Below, in pieces: positions 11,446 to 20,353 of a stretch of 64,000 bases of DNA (position 1 is the first letter of the stretch; every line of letters begins with the position of its first letter). Source of the DNA: Nitzschia sp. DOCU1 (lineage: Eukaryota > Bacillariophyta > Bacillariophyceae > Bacillariales > Bacillariaceae). The position numbers and the translations under genes are program-made. The DNA lies in contig OX595990.1 in the NCBI GenBank assembly GCA_951394045.1, positions 620,001-684,000 on the forward strand. The letters run 5' to 3'. The notes beneath the pieces are model-generated. The model was given only the letters and a program-made list of their open reading frames with translations, searched no databases and had not been told where the DNA came from.

Positions 11446-12573
11446 CTAGTCGATTTCAACTACATGACAAAAAGGCCCCATGTCGGATTGAGTTTCCAGT
11501 CCCTGGCGCTTGCCGAAGGTTCCTGCAACAAGCTGCACAAACGATGGATCCAACTTGGGTTTGGACTCGATCGTCATATTCGTCATCGCTTCATCGGGTG
11601 TTGAGGCAGACATTGCCATGGCCATCTCCGCACCTGATGCCGAGGATGCCAAGTCGTTTGGGGTATTTTGGCCCGCAGTAGTGGCAACCTCGTTCCTTTC
11701 CGTGGCACTGCCACTCGTAGCCTGTTGTGATGCTAGTAGATACTTGGTGTGGCGTTGGACATGGGCATGATAAATCTTTTGCAACTTTTTGCGTGCCGAC
11801 TTGGTAAGAGGTTCACCATTGGCATAGGTAAGGGGAAAAGTTTGATCGTTTCCTTCTTCAAAGGACCCATAAGTATCGTCTTGATGGAATAAACGTGAAG
11901 GAGGAATGCTGGGGTCCGGAGTCGAGTTCGGATTGGCATTCGTATTTTGTTTCTTGTTGTTGTTAGTGGAAGATCCAAAAGTTGCGCTGCTACTAGTATG
12001 AAGACCGCCACCCTTTTGGACTCCCTCGTAGTGTTCCACCAAGAGTTGTTCGATGGATTCACCAAAGAATCCGTACATGGCTTGTCCTTGTGATTTGTCA
12101 ATTTGATCTCGATATTGTATCGACTTTCCAAGTTTCTTGACTTTGGAAATCAAGTTTGCCTGAGGAACTAGTAGAATCGACAAGGGCGATAGTAGTGATG
12201 GGTCATCTGCAGTAGAAGATGACTGAGTGGCATCCGTCTTGTTCTTGGCATGATATTCATCCGCTGATAGTTGTAAAATGCTCTTGGTCCCCGTCCCATC
12301 TCCCCAGGCACCCATGGTTAGGACCGGCAAGTTCAATAGTGTCTTGGCAGCTTGTTCTACTTTGGGTTTGGTCGCCGTCTTGGCAAAGCTAATGTAGACC
12401 AACAAGCCCACGCTATTACTGTCGGAGGATCCTCCCATCAAATCCCCACAGGATGTGCCCACTGCCAGGACCTTGTTTTCATCTATCAAAAGTTTAGCAT
12501 GTCGATATCGTTGAATGATCAAACGAATGGCAGGACAAGGCTTAGTGCCAATATCATCCTCCGTTTCGGGCAT
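11446..12573 (-). CDS. ATD/DTD2-type D-aminoacyl-tRNA deacylase
   Basis: A 375-residue protein of the DTD-like fold, closest by eye to the animal ATD (DTD2, C14orf126) branch. That branch removes wrong amino acids from tRNA, such as Ala from mischarged tRNA-Thr. It shows IRLIIQRYRHAKLLID at the start, GLLVYISFAK, the motif LLVPQANL where classical DTD has SQFTL, and a C-terminal GTFGKRQ...DMGPFCHVVEID that parallels the ATD end containing the Gly-Pro motif. The family is usually about 150-170 residues. Here the excess is a Ser/Asn/Gln/Thr-rich low-complexity insert of roughly 140 residues before the C-terminal block, plus a smaller insert near residue 110. The ATG at 12573 is the first in frame. 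It is divergent to the RING gene. Confidence is high for the DTD superfamily and moderate for the ATD branch. Confidence 0.8.
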   Translation of the reverse strand: MPETEDDIGTKPCPAIRLIIQRYRHAKLLIDENKVLAVGTSCGDLMGGSSDSNSVGLLVYISFAKTATKPKVEQAAKTLLNLPVLTMGAWGDGTGTKSILQLSADEYHAKNKTDATQSSSTADDPSLLSPLSILLVPQANLISKVKKLGKSIQYRDQIDKSQGQAMYGFFGESIEQLLVEHYEGVQKGGGLHTSSSATFGSSTNNNKKQNTNANPNSTPDPSIPPSRLFHQDDTYGSFEEGNDQTFPLTYANGEPLTKSARKKLQKIYHAHVQRHTKYLLASQQATSGSATERNEVATTAGQNTPNDLASSASGAEMAMAMSASTPDEAMTNMTIESKPKLDPSFVQLVAGTFGKRQGLETQSDMGPFCHVVEID

Positions 12574-12998
12574 GGCGGCAGCTCCACGGCTTGCCGTCAG
12601 AGAAGATTTATCCGGGACAATTCAAATGGCTCCACAACCGATGCGATTCTTTAGCGCATGTTTCTCAGCTAGACACACATCCAGCATTGCAACACTTGCG
12701 CAAAAGTCTATTGTCGTCGTCGGCATCCCATGATCCACCATCGTCGACAAAACATTACACGAGACGTCTTTGTCGTTGCGATCGAAAAGGTCAAAACGAC
12801 TCCTTGGATCGTTGGACTTGTGGTTTGTCTGCGAGATTGTACGTATGACACCAACATACCTACTATGCCTCTACCACATTGGAACACGGGCACACACGAT
12901 TTGATGCCCGCAACGATGACAGTGGCGGGGGTCACGAGATATGAGAAACTTTCCCATCATATCATCTATTGCTTCTATCCCCACTATTATTCAAAAGG
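12574..12998. promoter_or_regulatory. Divergent promoter region, deacylase and RING genes
   Basis: This 425-bp gap separates the start codons of two divergently transcribed genes, so both promoters must lie here. I see no recognisable TATA box or other named site. The boundary is inferred from gene positions only. Confidence 0.4.
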
Positions 12999-13922
12999 AT
13001 GCTCTTATCATCACCATCACCATCAGGCCAGCAGCCTTTGCGACGGCGTCCTTTCGTCGGTCCATGGTCGCGTCGGCTTGCTTTACTATTAGGAATGTTT
13101 CCTACCATCTTGTGGGTTGTGCTGGGAAGCCTCTCGTATGGAACCGTTTGGATGTTATTGGTGCAGGACGAACAACAATCGTATACGGTCATTGCCATGT
13201 CTCTACAAAAGAAGAAAGACGAACAACTTCCACAAAAAATCGTCGTGGAAGAGATATCCAAACCACAAGAACGTCGTGTTGTCGAGCAAACGCAACAAGC
13301 CGCCACTAAGAATCTTCGTTCCCGCCAACCACAAACACACCACAACAACACTGAGGAACTATTGTATGATTGGAGTTTCTGGTGTTTATGTGTGTGTTTT
13401 TGGCTCATGGCCTATGTACGAATACGATTGGAACCCTCGCGACGAAGAGAAGCAGCCGCCACTCATCGCCGACGACGAGCCGTCGTATTGGGAATGATAA
13501 TGACGGATGAAGCTACCGTCATTCAAACCCTTCAACGATTGAATGAATTTCGACAAGCTCGTGGCGAAACTCCGATATCTTTGGATTCCTATCAAGCTTT
13601 GAGACGTGCCTTACTTCAAGATCGTGCCTTGTTGCGAGGGTTGGCAGGTCACAATGTGCCATCCCCCTCTCGTGGCGCTACACCCGAGCAACTGGAATCG
13701 TGTCGACAACGAATCATTTCTTCCAACGATAATGGTGAGGAATCATGTTGTATTTGTTTGGCATCCTATCAAACCAATGATCAAGTTCGAATCCTTCCTT
13801 GCCATCATTCCTATCATAAGGGTTGTATCGATGTTTGGTTCGAACAATCGACCTTATGTCCCATTTGCAAAACGTCATTGGAAACTACAACGTCATCATC
13901 CTCGGACAATGCTTTGGGGTGA
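12999..13922 (+). CDS. Membrane-anchored RING-H2 finger protein (E3 ligase type)
   Basis: A 307-residue protein from the ATG at 12999. Two hydrophobic stretches are visible: LALLLGMFPTILWVVLGS with its continuation, at roughly residues 28-55, and FWCLCVCFWLMAYV, at roughly 127-141. The C-terminal part has a RING-H2 zinc finger with C-x2-C (CCIC), C-x-H-x2-H-x2-C (CHHSYHKGC) and CPIC. This layout of membrane segments followed by a C-terminal RING-H2 is typical of ubiquitin ligases on endomembranes. The substrate cannot be told from sequence. A Thr/Ser tail follows the RING. The frame is open further upstream but without an ATG. No intron is needed. Confidence 0.85.
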   Translation: MLLSSPSPSGQQPLRRRPFVGPWSRRLALLLGMFPTILWVVLGSLSYGTVWMLLVQDEQQSYTVIAMSLQKKKDEQLPQKIVVEEISKPQERRVVEQTQQAATKNLRSRQPQTHHNNTEELLYDWSFWCLCVCFWLMAYVRIRLEPSRRREAAATHRRRRAVVLGMIMTDEATVIQTLQRLNEFRQARGETPISLDSYQALRRALLQDRALLRGLAGHNVPSPSRGATPEQLESCRQRIISSNDNGEESCCICLASYQTNDQVRILPCHHSYHKGCIDVWFEQSTLCPICKTSLETTTSSSSDNALG

Positions 13923-15520
13923 GGATAATGGTGGTTGTCATGAGGATACAGCTCGAAATACATAAAAGATCGTGAGCATCTAGGTGTTGTCACCTAGCTG
14001 CGTTCAAGTGCTAGTGGGTGATGCTGCCGTGTTGCGTTCAGCTAGTAGTGGGTGATTGGTGCTATTTTGACTGATATCACTTGACGGACAAACAATCGTG
14101 TCCATTCCGTTCTTGGCCGTGTTTTCTTTTCTTCAGCTGAGTACCGGTAGACGAGAAATCACATGGAGTTCAGGAGCTACGGGTGGGGGTGCTGTGGGCG
14201 CTGCTATTTCGCTTGACGAAAGAAACAATCGCGTCCATTCCGTTCTTGGGCCGCTTGCTTTATATTGATTCCAACGGAATAAACGAGGAATTACAGGGCG
14301 AGGCAAGCCATTGCCAGCTGATTGAGAACTCAGGGAAATGTCTACTATTACCAATTTGTAAAAGGGAATCCACCAACGTCGTCTTGTTATTGCCAAGAGA
14401 AATCACGAATCTTTGGCTCGAACACAGCATGCATAGTCAGCTGGCTCCTTTCTCGAGCGTTTTTTTAGAGATGCTAGAGCTTTTGCGGCGCTGCGATTGC
14501 TACGAAACGATGTTAGAGTTGAGCCTATTGGACTCTATCCAATGTAGATCGGTGGCGACTCTACAGACTGATTTCGTGTGCAGTTTGCAATGCCGTTGGA
14601 TTCATGGTGGTGGTGGCGTTGTTCTTTCTACGTGTGTTGCTCGGAAGGAAGGCTGCACCACGCGTCGTTCCTGAAGGACTGACTGACCCGTCACTCCCCC
14701 ATCCCTTCCGTTTGCTGGTAGAGTCCACGGGGTCGCAATAGAACCGCCGAGATATCTTGGGAAACAGAAACGCGTCTATTCATTCAAACGTAGGTTTGGA
14801 TTTCGTTACTATTAGCTACTATAGCAAACAAGTAAGCGCGCTGCTCTATCCCATGCAGGCTCCCCATAGGAGGCACCAGGAGACTGCTACAGTACATTAT
14901 GAAAAAAGCACGAGTCTAGCTCTTCAATTTCCACTATCCAGGTAGTTGTAGTAGTAATAGCTACCAGCGACTTTCCCCCCTCATGAGACGATTGCATTTT
15001 GCTTCGATCTAGTAAAAGTAGAACTCGGTTCTACGGAGCCATAGTGCGGAACCCGGCGACGCCGGCAGATGGCGCGCGCATGGCTGGTTCGTGCTTGTCC
15101 GTCATCGCAAACGTCGTAGAAATTGAACGGGGAATTCTTGCCAACGATGAATCGCTGGATGGTTGACAACCCACCACCATGATGAGGCGATCGGAAGTTG
15201 GATACCCCACGAAACGAAGTTCCAATGGCATGCTTTTACTAATTCCTGCAGTTGTGGATAAAAAGGAAAACTCAACTTGGCTTTTAGTAGTAGTCGTAGA
15301 GCCTAATTGTAGAAAGATAGAGTAGCTAGCTAGCTGCTTGACCCCATGTGTATTTTGAGTGGATGTTCACGTCAAGAAGACTTGGAGTGCCAAGAACATC
15401 ACTGAGTACACCCTATGTCACCAAGGTGACGAGGAGTTATATATCGCTGGAAGCATAAAAAATGTAGATTGGATTGGAAGAAAGGAAGAGTATCTCGGTA
15501 CGGGCGGTCAAGTCGTGCTC
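13923..15520. other. Gene-poor stretch with short direct repeats
   Basis: About 1.6 kb without a gene I can support. A 163-codon frame at 14183-14674 has a plausible hydrophobic start but overlaps one of the direct repeats and shows no recognisable domain, so I do not call it. Two short imperfect repeats containing GTGGGTGAT occur at about 14008-14060. The stretch also holds many TAG/CTA-rich bits such as AGCTAGCTAGCT near 15326. Confidence 0.4.
14089..14253. repeat. Imperfect direct repeat, two copies about 125 bp apart
   Basis: A motif reading CTTGACG, then AAACAATCG, then GTCCATTCCGTTCTTGG occurs at about 14089-14117 and again at about 14212-14250, with small differences between copies. 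The intervening DNA is unrelated. This could be a small duplication or remnants of a degraded element. No coding content is attached. Confidence 0.6.
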
Positions 15521-15859
15521 TTAGAATCGTCCAAGCATGACCGATCCGTAGTTGATGACACATTCATGGAGCACTTGTTCCGCGCTACACCGAGAATTGT
15601 CCTTGAGACTGTGAGCTTGCAGAAGATCATCCTTGACTTCTTGAAGGATACCCCATCGCGGCCATCGTGGAGTAGTCATGCTGCCTCCTCGAAGCTCAAT
15701 GTGGGGTTCGTCTTGGGTATTGTCAGCAGCGTTATTATCGAGCAGATTCTTGGTTCCAAACATGGCGGGCTTGGAGGTCAGGGGCTGCCTGGCCGATGCA
15801 CCAGTCGCCAAGAGGGCGATAACGAGCACCAAAACGTTCCGTAGGCTTGCAGATACCAT
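15521..15859 (-). CDS. Possible small secreted protein (hypothetical)
   Basis: A 112-codon frame starting with ATG at 15859. The N-terminus (MVSASLRNVLVLVIALLATG then ASA) is a convincing signal peptide with a charged start, a hydrophobic core and an Ala-X-Ala cleavage site. The rest is polar, contains a Leu-Arg-Gly-Gly segment and matches no family I know. The true gene may differ at its 3' end through an intron. It lies isolated, with more than 500 bp of apparent noncoding DNA on each side. The call rests on the signal peptide alone. Confidence 0.4.
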   Translation of the reverse strand: MVSASLRNVLVLVIALLATGASARQPLTSKPAMFGTKNLLDNNAADNTQDEPHIELRGGSMTTPRWPRWGILQEVKDDLLQAHSLKDNSRCSAEQVLHECVINYGSVMLGRF

Positions 15860-16452
15860 TGCGTTATAAGAGATGATTGATTGATTGAGAGGTGGGGTTG
15901 TGAGAGTTTATGTAGGTCCTTTTTCAGATTCAGGGTTTGTGAGGTGAAATGGTACTCGGATGAGGGAAGGGGGGGATCTTGGCGACAACGGGAACTTGTC
16001 GTTCACGACACGAAAAGGTCGGAGTCGCGAGAGAAATTTTGATGAAAATGCAGCTAAATTAGGAGCCATTTTTGGAGGACGCAGAGCTCGAGAACACGTA
16101 GTCAATTCTCGTGTCATTCTACCGCTGACGTTGCAAAAGAGCGAGAACTCGACGCCCTCGGGGGGTTCTGGAAGCAGAAAAATTTCCCGTGCAACGCGTG
16201 GATGTGCGCGAGAGTCCATCTTTTGGGAGCATGCATTTGTTCGACGTTGTTCGACAAAATAAGACCTGCGCTGGTGTCCGAGAGGGACAGCAATGACGAC
16301 GGATTGGAGGAAGGGCGGCATCCAAAAGCCAAAGGGGAAGGAAGGCATCTTCCACGATGAGGCGGCAAACGACTTAAAAGGGTTGCCTATGGTTAGTAGT
16401 ATCATAGTCAGATGGTGATGGAGCGGATGGGCGCCTCCACCATCCAAGCATC
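15860..16452. other. Intergenic region between divergent genes
   Basis: About 590 bp between the start of the possible secreted protein (minus strand) and the kinase-like gene (plus strand). Several overlapping frames cross it on both strands without protein character. It should hold the kinase-like gene promoter; no specific site is recognised. Confidence 0.4.
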
Positions 16453-17883
16453 ATGACTTTACAGGTGTTTAGGAAGATGAGGCGGCGGCGATGGGGGCTG
16501 CCCCTGATGATGACGTTTCTTGTGCTGTTATCGATCGGCTCAATCTGGCAGTCTTCCGAAGTAAATCTATCGCACCCATCGGAGGATGAAGCGATTTCGG
16601 GGGCTTTGATGATTATGAACGATGGTGTTGAGAATTTTCCAGCTGAGACACATACTGCCAAAAACAATCCACAACCGTTTCCTCCTAGAGTCTTTTTTTT
16701 GCATGCACCATCCTTCCAAGTCCAAAGCGGACGAATCATAGAATACCCCATGACTGCTATCGAGAATATCGAACAAGCGTCCAGAACAGAGGAGCCGATT
16801 TACAAAGAATTCGAACGAGAGTGGTTGACGGAATGTCAGCCTGTCAAAGACATTCCCGTGCGATCTACCTGCAATTCTTTCCATGAACTTGGGGCCATGG
16901 AAGGATCAACGCCTGTTTCCCTGTTGAGCATGGAAGGATCCTGGAGAAGTGTGTGGAAGGTCATGGAGGAAGTTTCGGACGAACGACTTATCCTTAAGTT
17001 GCTGCATCTGCATCGAAACTTTACGGTGGATGCGGCGCGAGCCCATCAAGTAGACAGTCGCGTCATGGAACAATTAACTGCCTCGCCGCGAGTTGTCTCG
17101 TCGTATGGATTTTGTGGACAATCTGTCTTGACACAATTCGCACAATCCTCGGGGTCAGCAGTCATTAAAGATTCCACACTGAAATGGAGAGATCGATTGA
17201 TCATGGCGGTCGAGCTGGCCCAGGGTTTGGCGGAACTCCATTCTCTGCAGCCCATGGACTGGGAACGGAATATCCAAAAGGCACTCCAACAGAAAGATTC
17301 TCTTGCCTTTCTCCAAACAGTTACATTGACAAAACCCCTCATATTTGCTCACAATGACATCAATGTGGCAAATACTGTTTCACTAGCACCCAAACTGGTC
17401 CAGTGGAACGACTTTAATCTCGGCATGCTCTCGCAAAATCGCACCGATGGATCTGGGGCGTGTCCCGTCCCCGTCGGCTATGAAGGCATTATGTGGCGAT
17501 CACCCGAAGAAATTCAAAATTATCTGGGGCATGTAGATACGCTACATCCTTCTGATGTGTATGCGTTTGGAGCGTTGTTGTATACTGTCTTTACGAAACA
17601 TCAACCTTGGACGCATCTGGAAGAACGAGACGAGAATCCGCCTGAAGAGGAAATTGCGCAGAATAAGTTACAAGGAGTCTTACCGAAATTGCCGCCGAAA
17701 TATCAACCACAGCGACTAGAAGCCAAGGTGTTGTGGGAGGCTACCAAGGCATGCTTTCGAAGAGATCCTGCACAACGTCCGACAGCCTATAGGCTTGGCA
17801 TGGCGCTAGGGGTGGCACTGAAATGGATACAGAGTCGAAAAGAGCTGACCGATGACATGATACAAAAGCTTTTTGCTCCTTGA
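16453..17883 (+). CDS. Type II membrane, lumenal protein-kinase-like protein
   Basis: A 476-residue protein. Arg-rich residues (KMRRRRWG) precede one hydrophobic segment (about 16-30), the layout of a type II membrane protein whose C-terminus faces the secretory lumen. The rest is a kinase fold: LILKLL (ATP-binding Lys), a catalytic loop FAHNDINVANT (Asp and the Asn five residues later both present), NDFNLG in place of DFG, and SPEE near the APE position, followed by DVYAFGALLYTVFT and a C-lobe Arg in RDPAQRPTAY. The key Lys, Asp, Asn and Asp residues are kept; only the Gly of DFG is replaced by Asn. It may be an active secretory-pathway kinase or a pseudokinase. Its 3' end converges on the SET gene with a 68-bp gap. 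Confidence 0.75.
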   Translation: MTLQVFRKMRRRRWGLPLMMTFLVLLSIGSIWQSSEVNLSHPSEDEAISGALMIMNDGVENFPAETHTAKNNPQPFPPRVFFLHAPSFQVQSGRIIEYPMTAIENIEQASRTEEPIYKEFEREWLTECQPVKDIPVRSTCNSFHELGAMEGSTPVSLLSMEGSWRSVWKVMEEVSDERLILKLLHLHRNFTVDAARAHQVDSRVMEQLTASPRVVSSYGFCGQSVLTQFAQSSGSAVIKDSTLKWRDRLIMAVELAQGLAELHSLQPMDWERNIQKALQQKDSLAFLQTVTLTKPLIFAHNDINVANTVSLAPKLVQWNDFNLGMLSQNRTDGSGACPVPVGYEGIMWRSPEEIQNYLGHVDTLHPSDVYAFGALLYTVFTKHQPWTHLEERDENPPEEEIAQNKLQGVLPKLPPKYQPQRLEAKVLWEATKACFRRDPAQRPTAYRLGMALGVALKWIQSRKELTDDMIQKLFAP

Positions 17884-17951
17884 ATGTTGAGAGAAGATGA
17901 CACTAGCTAGTAATGGCTATAGTGCTTTTTCCATTTGCTACTACTAGTCGG

Positions 17952-19661
17952 TTATATTGCCAGAAACGGTTTCCGGTCATGAAGTGATGCTTCGAGCATA
18001 CCCTTGTAAGTTTCAAAGTGTTCTTCCTCGTCCGCATGCTCCAAAAAGTTTAGTCCAATCGAAGCCAGTACAAAGTAGTGTTGTAGGATCTTCTTTTCTT
18101 CCCGACGTACAGCCACAGCGTTGAGCCATTGCCAATGCGCAGGGTTGTTCACGTCGTCGATATCTTCCTTTGACGAGGCCCGCAATACGGGCCACAGTTT
18201 TCGTATCCTTGATATTATCGATCTAGTACTTTTTCGACGCCCCATGGATAGCATGTCGGTGTCTTCGGCCATGGTAGTGGTGTATCTACCCAGGGCCGCC
18301 AGCGTCGAGGATTGCAGCATTTGCAAGGCTCGAATTTCATTGGCGACCGAAAAGGGAGCTCGACAGAGGGTTGCGCCTAGCTGTGGAACCAATCCATTCT
18401 CACTGTCTTCAGTGTGCTGATCCTGTTCCACAAAGTGCTCCTTCATGCGTGACAGTTCCATCTGTTCGGCCGAAGCAACGCGGCACATGCTCAAGACGGA
18501 TTCCATGGGCCCGGCATCACCAATGCCCAAAGTGACATTTCGAGCAATTAAATGGCAGTCGCCTAGACCATCAGCTTCCCACAAAGATTCTGTTTCTCGT
18601 TCGTGAACCGAGTCTGGTAACATGACCGCCAAACTAGCAACACCTTCTTCGGCTTGTTCGACATCGTTCCAAATGGAAAAACCATAGTTCATGAGAAATT
18701 CAGCATTACTGTGGCTGCCATAAGAGATCTCCAGTCTTGAATTCGACATGATTTTCTTGTCATTGTCATTTTCTGGCAGCCGCAAGTGATATCCTTTGGA
18801 ATCAATTGCCCATGTGCATTGGACGACTTGATCATTGTCTTGCGATTGTTGCCCCGTCACATGGTTCATCATGTCGACGTACGGGCAGAGACAAGGATGG
18901 CCACTATTTTCGTTATCTGTGAATGCCCGAGAAGTGATGATGGATCGGGCCCAGTACCAGGTATCCTTGGTGAAGGAACCAAGCGACAACCCTGCCGCAT
19001 CCATTGCAGACTGAACCAAGAGGAATTCCTGGTTCCATTCCTTGCGCCGCGATTTGACAGCTTGTTTGAGTCCCGAGCATTGTAATTCTTCCAGCATGGA
19101 CTCCTCCCAGAACACTGGCAAGCTTTGAAGTGCCGTCAAAGATGGCAGCGTCGCCAAATAGTTCGCGGCCGCCCGTATAGGCTCGGTGATGAGCAAACCT
19201 TCCTTGTAGAGTACCAAGTAAATGGCCAGGTACATATGTGGAAGCTTTTCAAGGTGCGCGTCAACAGAATGGGATCCTTGAGATAAATACAATTGCAAGG
19301 CTTGCCCGACAGGAGTCTCGAGACCCGATTGAGGAGTCAAGAACTCGCTTCGGTCCACAAAAATAACATCCTCATGATTTCGCTTGAGTCCAGCAGCGCC
19401 GGATTCTGGCAAATAATTCTGCAGCTGAATGCCACATTCGCCGCCCCCCACAGATACCACCGAGATACCCGGATGAAAGTACGACTCTCCCCCTTTCAAG
19501 TGTTGCAACAAGGACTGGGCACGATCCACACGATCATTGGAGATTGTCACGGATGGTTTGGATGCCAACGACCACGAGGAAACCTCCAAGGGACAGAAGA
19601 GTAGTGCTACCACAACCAACGCCGTAGAGAACATCGTCCGATTCAAAACATTTCTTTTCAT
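17952..19661 (-). CDS. SET-domain lysine methyltransferase (Rubisco LSMT/SETD3 type)
   Basis: A 569-residue protein from the ATG at 19661; the frame extends upstream only with non-ATG codons. It has the split SET domain of the Rubisco large-subunit methyltransferase/SETD3 group: a long helical insert, then LCPYVDMMNH (cofactor-side Asn-His) and LEISYGSHSNAEFLMNYGFS with the catalytic tyrosine region, followed by a helical C-terminal substrate-binding part. A hydrophobic N-terminus (FSTALVVVALLFCPL) ends at VSSWSLA. An aromatic residue after a signal peptide is the diatom plastid-import signature, so plastid location is plausible. The Copia element begins 140 bp upstream of this ATG, so it lies in or next to the promoter. 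Confidence 0.85.
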   Translation of the reverse strand: MKRNVLNRTMFSTALVVVALLFCPLEVSSWSLASKPSVTISNDRVDRAQSLLQHLKGGESYFHPGISVVSVGGGECGIQLQNYLPESGAAGLKRNHEDVIFVDRSEFLTPQSGLETPVGQALQLYLSQGSHSVDAHLEKLPHMYLAIYLVLYKEGLLITEPIRAAANYLATLPSLTALQSLPVFWEESMLEELQCSGLKQAVKSRRKEWNQEFLLVQSAMDAAGLSLGSFTKDTWYWARSIITSRAFTDNENSGHPCLCPYVDMMNHVTGQQSQDNDQVVQCTWAIDSKGYHLRLPENDNDKKIMSNSRLEISYGSHSNAEFLMNYGFSIWNDVEQAEEGVASLAVMLPDSVHERETESLWEADGLGDCHLIARNVTLGIGDAGPMESVLSMCRVASAEQMELSRMKEHFVEQDQHTEDSENGLVPQLGATLCRAPFSVANEIRALQMLQSSTLAALGRYTTTMAEDTDMLSMGRRKSTRSIISRIRKLWPVLRASSKEDIDDVNNPAHWQWLNAVAVRREEKKILQHYFVLASIGLNFLEHADEEEHFETYKGMLEASLHDRKPFLAI

Positions 19662-19801
19662 ACTGCCTTTCAATGACAAGTTCAATGCAAGTCTTTTCTT
19701 GTAATACAATGGAAATGGCAAAGGCTCGGTTCTGATTCAACGTGGTATCCAAAAGCAGCTGGGCGAAGAAAAAGAACATCAAAAACGACGAAAGGTGTGC
19801 G

Positions 19802-20001
19802 TGTTCGAATATGGACGTGACTGGAAGTCAATCTAGTCAACCACACGCTAGATGCGCGACGGTCATCGGAACAATGGAAAGCAGGATACGTAAGCCGACA
19901 ATGGCACAATTTAGTCTTGGTCTATCAAGGAAAGGTTGTCTTTAGCTTTACATCAGATTATCATCATTAGGAAACAAGTAAGTCACAGGAAAGTTTACAC
20001 A
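19802..20001 (+). repeat. 5' LTR of the Copia element
   Basis: This 200-bp repeat starts TGTTCGAATATGG and ends AAGTTTACACA. By eye it matches 26238-26437 at all 200 positions. The base before it is G and after it G, while the 3' copy is flanked by C and T, which fixes both borders. It should carry the element promoter, but I see no clear TATA box. Confidence 0.95.
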
Positions 20002-20015
20002 GTTTATCAGACCCA
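20002..20015 (+). other. Primer-binding site (initiator Met tRNA-like)
   Basis: Directly after the 5' LTR the sequence GTTTATCAGACCC resembles the TGGTATCAGAGC primer-binding site that many Copia elements pair with the 3' end of initiator methionine tRNA. The core TATCAGA is exact and several flanking bases differ. Position and similarity support the call, but the tRNA identity is inferred. Confidence 0.6.
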
Positions 20016-20353
20016 ATACGCTTTCGAGGGTTTCGAAGGTAGTAAGGAAAAGGAGAGAGTTTTCGAGGAGAACGAGGTAATAAGGCAACGAGGCAATCAG
20101 GTAACGCCAGGGACTGATCACCCCGTACGGCACCCGAGACACCCACAATTTGGGGTGTAAAACTGCTTCGAAGTTGCGGCCCTGGTGCCGAATCTAATGC
20201 AACTCTCAGTGGGCAGGTACAATAAAAAGAACATACAAAAAGGGTCTTTGACCCGAAACCAGGACAAAAGGCGACTAGGAAACGTGCGGATTGGGCTCCG
20301 GCCCACCGTTTTATTGACTAACATATTACTGTTTGCGCCCAAATTAAGGAAAC

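Noticed and set aside
14183..14674. 163-codon plus-strand frame
   Set aside because: It begins inside a noncoding direct repeat, shows no domain and has Cys/Leu-rich random-looking sequence.
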